Source: Chitinivibrionales bacterium
Lineage (GTDB): Bacteria; Fibrobacterota; Chitinivibrionia; Chitinivibrionales; WJMI01
Length of the DNA stretch: 5,118 nucleotides
Direction of reading: 5' to 3'
NCBI GenBank assembly: GCA_014729595.1
Contig: WJJU01000505.1
Coordinates: 1 to 5,118, forward strand
Every line of letters starts with the position of its first letter. Within the stretch, counting starts at the first letter, position 1. A model generated the notes under the pieces. It was given only the letters and a program-made list of their open reading frames with translations, did no database searches and was not told where the DNA came from. Positions 1 to 5,118 of the stretch are shown piece after piece. The position numbers and the translations under genes were made by a program.

Positions 1-83
1 TCGCGGTACTTGCCCGATCCGGTAATTAGCCGTGAACATACCGCATGCCCGGCTATCATCAAATTGTCGTCGATCGTATTCAT
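1..83 (-). CDS. Partial ORF at left edge, possibly YdcF/DUF218-related (3' end outside window)
   Basis: From the ATG at 83 the frame is open for 27 codons to the window edge, beginning MNTIDDNLMIAGHAVCSR. The string N-L-M-I-A-G-H-A-V resembles the opening beta-strand and loop of the eukaryotic-type YdcF/DUF218-related proteins (pattern hydrophobic-V-A/P-G-H-A/S), which is a recollection and not a search result. A weak AAGG lies ten bases before the ATG. The frame is also open upstream to a TAA near 211-213, with TTG codons as alternative starts, but that stretch (Arg/Gly/Ser-rich) does not look like protein. It has the same orientation as the neighbouring genes but is separated by hairpins, so it is probably a separate unit. 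It is too short for a firm call. Confidence 0.4.
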   Translation of the reverse strand, partial: MNTIDDNLMIAGHAVCSRLITGSGKYR

Positions 84-269
84 TATAAATTCGCCTTGGT
101 CATGATGATCTGAAATCAATGATCGAGAGTTATCGCTTTTGCCCCCCCGGCATAGTTTGCTTCGTCTTCCGCTTGAGGGAACGGCAGCCGCAAGAGAGCT
201 ACGCAAAACGTTTTACACCCCGGCTACCCCGTTGTGTGATTTCCAGAGAGATTGCCCGACCTAACGCAA

Positions 270-296
270 GCCCCCCTTCGACTTCCGAAGAGGGGC
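270..296 (-). terminator. 11-bp stem-loop downstream of the operon, probable transcription end or 3'-UTR stabiliser
   Basis: In minus-strand RNA GCCCCUCUUCG (296-286) pairs along its whole length with CGAAGGGGGGC (280-270) around a 5-nt loop. The single non-Watson-Crick position is a G-U wobble, which in plus-strand RNA would be a C-A mismatch, so the structure favours minus-strand transcripts. It lies about 60 nt beyond the propeller stop. The following bases UUGCGUUA form only a poor U-tract, so it may be a processing or stability hairpin rather than a classical terminator. Confidence 0.5.
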
Positions 297-334
297 GTAA
301 CACGCAATGCCGTATCGCCGAAAAGAATTAATGG

Positions 335-351
335 GCCCGCCCCTCGGCGGC
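335..351 (-). terminator. GC-rich hairpin just after the propeller stop codon
   Basis: CCGCC (350-346) pairs with GGCGG (341-337) around a 4-nt loop, extendable to six pairs with one bulged base, about 8 nt past the TAA at 361-359. A T-rich stretch ATTAATTCTTTT follows after a few bases on the minus strand, and TTTTT follows on the plus strand. It could be a weak, possibly bidirectional, terminator. The short stem keeps confidence low. Confidence 0.3.
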
Positions 352-358
352 ATGATTT

Positions 359-1408
359 TTACTGGGTGACATAAATATCGGGCCAACGGTCGTTGCCGCT
401 GTGGAATGTCAACCGAACGTAGTCTTTCTTTTTGTTGGTGTTGATATTCCAGATATACATCTCATAGTTGGCGATGTCGTGTGCGTGACCTTTTTGCGTT
501 GCACACCATACCATCCAGTTGCTGGTTTGCTTATCAATAACCGGGAAATACTCGTGCGAGCGTCGCCCCGGCAAATCCATGAAACGAATCTCTTTGGGCA
601 CCCTCAGGCCACGGATGCGGGTGGTCGGTTCTCCGTTATCCTTAACTTTGATAGCCAACACTTCGGTACCACCGTTGCCCTGGCCTTCATTCATACGAAG
701 AACACGTCTGCTGTTGGGAAACCAGTTGATTTGACACCCGCCACCGGTGCCGTGCCACTCTTTTGTCTCTCTGTTGTAAATACCGGTTTCCCTCTTGGTG
801 CCACGCACCGTGATCGCCAAAAACTTGCCGTCGGGCGACAGTTCGGGCTGCTGCGAGTATACTCGTTTTTTGTCAAAAAAAGCTTCGGCGTCAAAAATCT
901 CGGACTCGTCACCCGTATCCAGACTCTTCACGAACACCTTTGACCCGCGGGCGAAAACTATCGAATCCCCGCTAGGCCGCCACGTTCCCCAGCAGGCGTT
1001 CTCGGCAAGCTTTTTCTCTTTCGAGCCGTCCATTTTCGTAACCCAAACGTCCCACTTGTCGTTTTGCTCCGCATCCATTTCGTCCACCCACCCGATTTTG
1101 CTTCTCACGAACAGCACATTCGAGCCGTCAGGCGAAAATCGTGAAAACCAATCCACATGATTGGGCGACTCCGTAAGAGGTTTTTTATCCGTCCCGTCGG
1201 CGTTCATAATCCAGATGTCGTGTTTACTGTTTGAACGTGAAGTAGACCAGACAATTTTACCGTCAAGTTCCCCCTTAAGCTCCTCCAAAGCTTTCTTTTC
1301 TTTACGATCCTTCTCCGTCGGTGATCCAATCGGCGCTTCTTGCGCATACCCGATCGCCGACGCACCAAGCGCGACCAGGCCGGTCGCTATAATAGAACGC
1401 AACTGCAT
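359..1408 (-). CDS. Secreted TolB-like six-bladed beta-propeller protein
   Basis: The product is 349 residues from the ATG at 1408. This start has AGGAGG four bases upstream and begins a typical Sec signal peptide (basic Arg4, hydrophobic 5-20, cleavage after GYA at 22). The frame stays open to a GTG at 1507 overlapping the previous stop, but those 33 extra codons would bury the signal peptide and have no SD. A charged linker (31-48) precedes WD40-like/PD40 blades: IVWSTSRSNSKHDIWIMNADG (51-71, split in two strands), FSPDG (91-95) with WDVWVTKMDG, WRPSGDSIVFARG (143-155), LSPDGKFLAIT (190-200), INWFPNSRRVLRMN (227-240), and HEYFP through ANYEMYIWNI (285-322). The last strand DRWPDIYV probably closes the ring. 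TolB-like propellers act as periplasmic binding modules; none of the residues marks a catalytic site. It is not canonical TolB: the N-terminal TolB domain is missing. A role in the neighbouring envelope system is inferred from gene order. Confidence 0.85.
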   Translation of the reverse strand: MQLRSIIATGLVALGASAIGYAQEAPIGSPTEKDRKEKKALEELKGELDGKIVWSTSRSNSKHDIWIMNADGTDKKPLTESPNHVDWFSRFSPDGSNVLFVRSKIGWVDEMDAEQNDKWDVWVTKMDGSKEKKLAENACWGTWRPSGDSIVFARGSKVFVKSLDTGDESEIFDAEAFFDKKRVYSQQPELSPDGKFLAITVRGTKRETGIYNRETKEWHGTGGGCQINWFPNSRRVLRMNEGQGNGGTEVLAIKVKDNGEPTTRIRGLRVPKEIRFMDLPGRRSHEYFPVIDKQTSNWMVWCATQKGHAHDIANYEMYIWNINTNKKKDYVRLTFHSGNDRWPDIYVTQ

Positions 1409-1420
1409 ACAGCCTCCTCT
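1403..1420 (-). promoter_or_regulatory. Strong ribosome binding site fixing the propeller start
   Basis: AGAGGAGG (minus strand) lies four bases upstream of the ATG at 1408-1406. This matches the anti-SD strongly and, with the signal peptide that follows, decides for this ATG over the in-frame GTG at 1507. The same four-base spacing is seen at the proposed TTG start at 3321. Confidence 0.7.
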
Positions 1421-1486
1421 GGTGTAGTTTGTCGTCCCTACCCCACCTAATTCGGTTATTAAAGCCGTTATGAGCGGGGAAACATG

Positions 1487-1500
1487 GGTTCGAATGAACC
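1487..1500. repeat. 14-bp inverted repeat GGTTC-GAAT-GAACC
   Basis: This is a perfect 5-bp inverted repeat with a 4-bp centre, extendable to 8 bp arms with one mismatch on the minus strand (ATAGGTTC/GAACCCAT). It sits just after the stop of the GT-C-like gene and about 80 bp before the ATG of the propeller gene. It could be an operator or an RNA stem-loop, but no second copy was noticed in the window. Confidence 0.35.
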
Positions 1501-1503
1501 TAT

Positions 1504-3321
1504 TCACAAAAACCCGCGTCTAATGTGCGGGATGCCACACTGTGTAATATAACATATTTTTTTGTTTCTACCCGAATCTTTCGCCTCGAACCGTATTTTC
1601 GCCGCATAACGTCCCGGTTTGACATTTTTCGCATTTTCACGGGCACGGCCGGTTAGCTTCTCGACGAGTTCCTCCAAATAAACTACGGCCTGCGCGCGTA
1701 TTTCGTCATCATATTTCCAACGTTTTTTCAATGCTTGCCGGATCGAATCCACACACACCGGATCGTCAATGTCCAGTTTTTGTTGACTGTGAAAGCCGTT
1801 TTCGACATAAACAACCGATGCGCCGTCCGTAAAAACCAAATCCCAGCGAGGCGAATCATAAAGCCACTTCACTAGCGGCATGTGTATGCGATAGCGAGCG
1901 GTTGGCAGAACCGCATGGGTAATACCAAATTTTTTCGCCACACCCTCAAAATACAGGTCGGGACGTTCGAGAATCGCAAGATATTCGGCGAAAAACGCCG
2001 GTGTCCGAATAACCATTCTTCCATCCACGAATACCCGTCGATCCGGATACATCTCCCACATCAGATATCCCCCATACCGATCGGCGTTAAACACCCTTCC
2101 CTCCACCGGGTTATCCTTGAGGTGTACGACCGCCTCTCGAGGATACCTAAATGGTCCCAACGCCGAATCCCGTGGATAGACGGTAATCGCCGCGGCGTGC
2201 CAGACTACATTTACCGCCAAAATTGCAATCCCCACCGCTCCGGCGAAATGCATGGCTATTCGCTTACCATCCCGGCGTGCTCTTGCGGGCGCAGTCGCGG
2301 CAACACGATCGACATACACTCCCGCTATCGGCGCCGCTAAAAAGAGATAAAGAAGGATGTTGCGCTTGGCCATGTATGCCAACGCAAGAAATCCAAGCCA
2401 GGTAAGCACATGCGCCGGCACAAGCGATCCGCGATTGAGAAAGCCTACAATAATAAGTAGCGCGGTTACCGCACTAACCGCATACACATACCGGACATCG
2501 CCACCACGCAACTCGAGCAAAGGCACATTTTCGCTTATATTGCGGGAAAAGATATTGGCTTCAGAAGGATTGATTCTGCCGAACAGTTTGACCGGAAGCA
2601 ACGCACCTTCCCACCCGTAAGGATTAACGAAGCATGCGCAGGCAAGCCCCAAAAGGCAAGCTGTCAGAGGTATAACACGGGCATGCAATACCGGACGAGC
2701 GGTTTCGTCGGCCGCGACATATTCCATAACGGTCCCCGCCAGATAGCATCCAAGTACTACCGGCCCCAACACAAACAGACCTTGCGAATTCACCCAAATT
2801 ATCTGTGCGGGTACCAGGAGCGCCAACCACCACGATTTACCGCCTTCACGGAACCGTTCCAGAACAAAAAAATAGAAGGCCAGGCACAGTAGCGTAATCA
2901 CAATGGGCCGCATCAAAACAAGATGGCGGGCCTGGTACATGAAAAGTGCCAGTGCCAATCCCGTTGCAACGGTATAAGGCACGGAACGCCTCACCAGACA
3001 AAGCAAAATCACGGCTCCGGCAACCACAATCGATTTGGTAAGCACCAGTCCTCCGGCGCCAAACGCTCGCATTATAGCATATACACTCACTTGAAACAGC
3101 CAATGCACATCAATCCACTTGGGCTGCTCAAGCGTATAGGCGAAAGGATCCGTGTAGAGAAAACTTGTGTTAGCTAGTATCTTACGGCCCGCCGCCAAAT
3201 GCCACCAAATATCGGTGTTTACCAGCGGGAAATAAACGAAATAGCCTACAAACCCTCCGGCCAAAATCGCAATCATCACGCGCGCGAAACGTTCGTCGGT
3301 AAACCATGCCCCGACTTTCAA
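1504..3321 (-). CDS. Polytopic membrane protein, GT-C glycosyltransferase-like, with extracytoplasmic C-terminal domain
   Basis: From the TTG at 3321 the product is 605 residues; a GTG at 3336 would add five. I prefer TTG because GGGGAGG lies four bases upstream and it forms a TTGA overlap with the preceding stop, whereas the GTG has no well-spaced SD. Numbering here is from the GTG. TM1 (about 19-39) leads into a first external loop with DIWWHLAAGR (42-51), YTDPFAY and WIDVHW (74-79). About ten further hydrophobic segments follow between 95 and 384, interrupted by a soluble loop at about 245-282. Residues 385-610 are soluble, with FNADRYGGYLMW and RVFVDGRM, then a charged helical tail. An acidic residue in the first external loop, an odd number of membrane helices and an external C-terminal domain resemble GT-C enzymes such as PglB/STT3 and PMT-like proteins, which use lipid-linked sugars. 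Similar proteins are mostly annotated as hypothetical, so glycosyl transfer is an inference. It is coupled to the upstream lipoprotein gene. Confidence 0.85.
   Translation of the reverse strand: MKVGAWFTDERFARVMIAILAGGFVGYFVYFPLVNTDIWWHLAAGRKILANTSFLYTDPFAYTLEQPKWIDVHWLFQVSVYAIMRAFGAGGLVLTKSIVVAGAVILLCLVRRSVPYTVATGLALALFMYQARHLVLMRPIVITLLCLAFYFFVLERFREGGKSWWLALLVPAQIIWVNSQGLFVLGPVVLGCYLAGTVMEYVAADETARPVLHARVIPLTACLLGLACACFVNPYGWEGALLPVKLFGRINPSEANIFSRNISENVPLLELRGGDVRYVYAVSAVTALLIIVGFLNRGSLVPAHVLTWLGFLALAYMAKRNILLYLFLAAPIAGVYVDRVAATAPARARRDGKRIAMHFAGAVGIAILAVNVVWHAAAITVYPRDSALGPFRYPREAVVHLKDNPVEGRVFNADRYGGYLMWEMYPDRRVFVDGRMVIRTPAFFAEYLAILERPDLYFEGVAKKFGITHAVLPTARYRIHMPLVKWLYDSPRWDLVFTDGASVVYVENGFHSQQKLDIDDPVCVDSIRQALKKRWKYDDEIRAQAVVYLEELVEKLTGRARENAKNVKPGRYAAKIRFEAKDSGRNKKICYITQCGIPHIRRGFL
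1508..1531 (-). terminator. Small intrinsic-terminator-like hairpin inside the 3' end of the GT-C-like gene
   Basis: On the minus strand CCCGC (1531-1527) pairs with GCGGG (1517-1513) around a 9-nt loop, followed directly by TTTTT (1512-1508) and then the TGA stop at 1506-1504. Stem plus U-tract has the form of a factor-independent terminator, but the stem is only 5 bp and the loop is long. If active, it would reduce read-through into the propeller gene. Its position within the last codons means these also encode the IRRGFL tail. Confidence 0.35.
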
Positions 3322-4457
3322 CGTACCTCCCCGCACCCGTTTTCGATTGCCTCGCCCAACGACTCGGCCAAATGAGCGTTTACGGATTTATCTTCAAGCA
3401 TTTTCAATGTCGCCCGTGCGCTGTCGGTCATCCCCAACGCGCACTGAGTCAAACCGATGCCATACCGCAAGGCCGCATCGTGAGGTTGTCGTATCAGCCC
3501 CCGGCGATATATCGACAAGGCCGCCGCGTGGTTTCCGTGCCCAAGTTCAAAGGCTCCCCGATTGCGGGTTAGATTGGGCAAATGAGGTTGCAAGGCGTAC
3601 GCCTGCTCAAAGGCGGCGCGCGCGCGCTCTTCCATACCCCGGCCATCGAGCGCAATTGCCAGATTTCCCCACGCTTCGGCAAAACCCGGAAGCACGGCGA
3701 CGCACTGCCGATACGCCCTCACCGCCCATGCAAATTCTCCGGAAGCCCGATAGATATTGCCCATATTATACCGAAGCACGGCCAGAGCTTCGCGAGCCGA
3801 CAGGTTTTGCATGGCATACCACGAGCTTCCCCCTTCCAGATAACGCCGACGATAGTAACGGTCCGGATGTGCATACGCTTGCCGATTCGGCTCGATATTT
3901 CGCTCCACGGCGCCATCGTCATAGCGCACGAAAAAATGACCGGGAAGAAGGACTCCGTACAAAGGGAGTTCCATTTTTTCGGCCAGCATCAGGAAAATGA
4001 GCGACACCCCCAAACATGACCCTCTTCCGCGTTCTACAATAGTATGCGGCAACAGACTTAAAAGATCATCCTGGTTGGGGTCAAACTCGATGCTCCACAA
4101 ATCGTAGACAATTCGAGCCGGGATGTTCACCACCTCCGCGGTCTCCGCCTCCTTCACTTCGCCCCGAAACGCGCGCGCCGTACTGTCCAGCATCGCAAAA
4201 AAACTCTCAGGGTTTCCGATACTATCCGCCCCGTATACTTCTTGCGCCTCGGCGACGGCCGCCCGAACCCCTCCGATAATTGAAGAGTCCAACATAGAAA
4301 CGTTTGATTCCATTCCCACATCGCCTTCCGAGCCGTCGGAACACGAAAGAATCAGCCCCAAGCCTAAGCATAGTACTATCGCCGGAATCAAAATGCTAAA
4401 GATAGGCGCCCGGCGGTACGCACGAGCCGTGGTAATGAAAAAGCCGTGATAAATCAT
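3318..4457 (-). CDS. Lipoprotein with SirB1-type transglutaminase-like domain and C-terminal TPR repeats
   Basis: The product has 379 residues. An N-terminal basic segment and hydrophobic helix (about 18-38) end in ILSC, a plausible lipobox with Cys39 as the lipidated residue, followed by an acidic Ser/Asp/Glu linker. Residues about 105-195 match the Transglut_core2/SirB1-type fold: RGSCLGVSL places Cys148 at the nucleophile position, LPGHFFVRY supplies His174, and RNIEPN places Glu189 where family members carry the third acidic residue. Residues about 228-360 form three to four TPR units, for example YNMGNIYRASGEFAWAVRAY, WGNLAIALDGRGMEERARAA and YGIGLTQCALGMTDSARA. TPRs normally bind protein partners. 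Whether the Cys-His-Glu site is a hydrolase, an acyltransferase or inert is unknown. The ATG at 4457 is the first start after an in-frame TAG and is needed for the signal sequence, although no SD precedes it. The stop overlaps the next gene, suggesting translational coupling. Fold assignment is confident; function is not. Confidence 0.85.
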   Translation of the reverse strand: MIYHGFFITTARAYRRAPIFSILIPAIVLCLGLGLILSCSDGSEGDVGMESNVSMLDSSIIGGVRAAVAEAQEVYGADSIGNPESFFAMLDSTARAFRGEVKEAETAEVVNIPARIVYDLWSIEFDPNQDDLLSLLPHTIVERGRGSCLGVSLIFLMLAEKMELPLYGVLLPGHFFVRYDDGAVERNIEPNRQAYAHPDRYYRRRYLEGGSSWYAMQNLSAREALAVLRYNMGNIYRASGEFAWAVRAYRQCVAVLPGFAEAWGNLAIALDGRGMEERARAAFEQAYALQPHLPNLTRNRGAFELGHGNHAAALSIYRRGLIRQPHDAALRYGIGLTQCALGMTDSARATLKMLEDKSVNAHLAESLGEAIENGCGEVR

Positions 4458-4741
4458 TGGGGAGACGGCGGTCGTCGCCTTGTCGCCGACGACCTACTGC
4501 AAAATGTTAGGGATTATTTTTAGCTGTTGAGCATTGCCGTCCATTGCCGCAAGCAAAGCTTACGAGAAACTCCGCGAATCCAGTCCGAAAGCCCGAGGCG
4601 CAAACAAAGAATTTTCGCGTTTTCCCCGGCATTGCGAATGCTTAAACTCATGCCGGCCGACTCCACGATGCGGAAAGCCGAGCGTCAAGTTCGGAATTAC
4701 TCCCGGATTCGCCCGGCCCGTTATGAATCTCGACTTCAAAC
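4458..4741. other. 284-bp intergenic spacer upstream of the transglutaminase/TPR gene
   Basis: No convincing gene is seen here. The spacer is long for this otherwise tightly packed strand, so the three-gene block to its left may have its own promoter, but I find no good paired -35/-10 on the minus strand. A TTGACG at about 4687-4682 lacks a matching -10, and the AT-rich TAAAAATAAT near 4513-4522 lacks a -35. Other contents are an 8-bp direct repeat with a 10-bp period (4532-4549), a 5-bp inverted repeat GCATT-GCG-AATGC (4629-4641), and an 8-bp hairpin (4470-4494). A 43-codon minus-strand ORF (4651-4520) is preceded by GGAG nine bases from its ATG. No T-tract terminator follows the AlgX-like gene. 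Confidence 0.6.
4470..4494 (-). promoter_or_regulatory. Hairpin immediately upstream of a start codon
   Basis: On the minus strand GGTCGTCG (4494-4487) pairs perfectly with CGACGACC (4477-4470) around a 9-nt loop. The stem ends 12 nt before the ATG at 4457, and the intervening bases GCCGTCTCCCCA contain no Shine-Dalgarno sequence. No T-tract follows on either strand, so it does not look like an intrinsic terminator. It may be a 5'-UTR structure affecting initiation or mRNA stability. The pairing is seen; the function is inferred. Confidence 0.4.
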
Positions 4742-5118
4742 CTACTTGTTACTCTCCAGCGGTGCCCATCCCTGCGAGTAATTATACAAGTCACGAGCCA
4801 CCATCAGATATACCACCAATCGTTTTGAGCCAAGCATATCGGCTCGCCTGCGAATAAATGTGTCTCGCACGAGCGGACCGCCGCCCCAACTCGTAAGCTG
4901 ATCTACCGGTAAACCGGTCTTCGCGGCAATGTGGGACCCCACGCCGGCGCCCTTGCAGTCAACCAGCTCGAAGACGCCGGTGAAACTGTCCCCCATAAGA
5001 ATTATGGGACCATTCTTATCGCGTCTATTCACTTTGCCGTTGGGCCGGTATACCCGGGCCGCCTCCAACGTAACCGCGGGATATTTGACCTGAACGGCCT
5101 CGGGAAGCTTGCCCACAA
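4742..5118 (-). CDS. AlgX/AlgJ-like SGNH O-acetyltransferase domain protein, C-terminal part (5' end outside window)
   Basis: The visible 124-125 residues form the C-terminal half of an SGNH hydrolase-like domain of the type found in alginate O-acetyltransferases AlgX and AlgJ. Seen: a hydrophobic strand ending in LMGDSF (40-45 of the visible part), whose Ser fits the catalytic nucleophile. A Gly-rich stretch with SHIAAKTGLPVDQL follows, then SWGGGP, a basic helix RDTFIRRRADML, and a final strand VVYLMVARDLYNY. Known of the family: in AlgX/AlgJ the Asp and His of the triad form a DxH motif upstream of the Ser, so here they would lie beyond the right edge. The GTG at 5116 is very unlikely to be the start, because it would remove the N-terminal half of the domain. 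The end looks natural: TAG at 4744-4742 shortly after the conserved R-D-L/W-A-P-L segment. These proteins usually act in the periplasm, transferring acetyl groups to an exported polysaccharide. The actual substrate is unknown. Confidence 0.8.
   Translation of the reverse strand, partial: VGKLPEAVQVKYPAVTLEAARVYRPNGKVNRRDKNGPIILMGDSFTGVFELVDCKGAGVGSHIAAKTGLPVDQLTSWGGGPLVRDTFIRRRADMLGSKRLVVYLMVARDLYNYSQGWAPLESNK

Larger units (their letters stand above)
84..358. other. 275-bp intergenic region between the propeller gene and the left-edge ORF
   Basis: No convincing gene is seen. On the minus strand it carries two GC-rich hairpins close behind the propeller stop (335-351 and 270-296), then a 10-bp perfect palindrome AAAACGTTTT (205-214), a CGGGGT direct repeat with a 9-bp period (near 216-231), and a G7 run (142-148). 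TATAAT occurs directly on the ATG of the left-edge ORF, too close to serve as its -10. I see no reliable promoter. Confidence 0.55.

Noticed and set aside
81..103. Six-codon leader ORF (MTKANL) ending in TAATG at the left-edge ORF start
   Set aside because: It has no SD of its own; an overlap this small is easily due to chance.
205..214. AAAACGTTTT perfect palindrome as an operator
   Set aside because: It is single copy, a short palindrome expected by chance, and not placed relative to any recognisable promoter.
119..331. Plus-strand ORF of 70 codons in the left intergenic region
   Set aside because: No SD and no recognisable features, and it reads through the 11-bp hairpin that fits minus-strand RNA. 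A T5 tract after the hairpin at 335-351 is not enough to support it.
401..943. Plus-strand ORF of 180 codons
   Set aside because: It is antisense to the propeller gene, has no SD or recognisable domain, and the minus frame has clear PD40 repeats.
1487..1500. GGTTCGAAT resembles a tRNA T-arm
   Set aside because: The flanks do not form a 5-bp stem around a 7-nt loop, and no acceptor, D or anticodon arms are found nearby.
1409..1507. N-terminal extension of the propeller gene to a GTG overlapping the previous stop (GTGA)
   Set aside because: The extra 33 residues precede a normal signal peptide, and the strong SD belongs to the ATG at 1408.
3347..4000. Plus-strand ORF of 217 codons
   Set aside because: It is antisense to the transglutaminase/TPR gene, very Arg/Pro-rich as expected of a shadow frame, and no family is recognised.
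4682..4687. TTGACG as a -35 box for the lipoprotein operon
   Set aside because: No acceptable -10 hexamer lies 16-18 bp downstream (TGGAGT).
4534..4857. Plus-strand ORF of 107 codons
   Set aside because: It overlaps the end of the AlgX-like gene antisense, has no SD, and its composition is that of a shadow frame.

Overview
The window (about 5.1 kb, roughly balanced to slightly GC-rich) looks like chromosomal DNA of a Gram-negative bacterium. All four well-supported genes lie on the minus strand and read from the right edge to the left. Three features point to a diderm envelope: a predicted lipoprotein, a signal-peptide-bearing TolB-like propeller, and an AlgX/AlgJ-type SGNH domain of the kind used to acetylate exported glycans. 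I cannot name a genus or phylum from the sequence. I see no mobile element, CRISPR array, tRNA or rRNA.

Layout in the direction of transcription. (1) 5118-4742: the C-terminal part of an AlgX-like O-acetyltransferase/SGNH protein, whose N-terminus lies beyond the right edge. (2) 4741-4458: a 284-bp spacer holding a 10-bp-period direct repeat, a small palindrome, a weak 43-codon ORF and, just before the next start codon, a perfect 8-bp hairpin. (3) 4457-3318: a lipoprotein with a SirB1-type transglutaminase-like domain (Cys-His-Glu) followed by TPR repeats. (4) 3321-1504: a polytopic membrane protein with GT-C-like architecture and a large extracytoplasmic C-terminal domain. Its probable TTG start overlaps the preceding TGA by 4 bp. 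(5) 1503-1409: a 95-bp spacer preceded by a small terminator-like hairpin inside the 3' end of gene 4. (6) 1408-359: a secreted six-bladed TolB-like beta-propeller with a strong Shine-Dalgarno sequence. (7) 358-84: a non-coding stretch with two GC-rich hairpins that probably ends the operon. (8) 83-1: the beginning of another minus-strand ORF, possibly YdcF/DUF218-related, cut by the left edge.

How they may work together (inference): every identifiable product is predicted to act in or across the envelope. A GT-C-like integral membrane protein, a periplasm-facing transglutaminase/TPR lipoprotein translationally coupled to it, a periplasmic propeller and an AlgX-like acyltransferase together suggest a locus that makes, modifies or anchors a cell-surface glycan or glycoprotein. 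The GT-C-like protein and the TPR lipoprotein are the tightest pair. No substrate can be deduced from the sequence.
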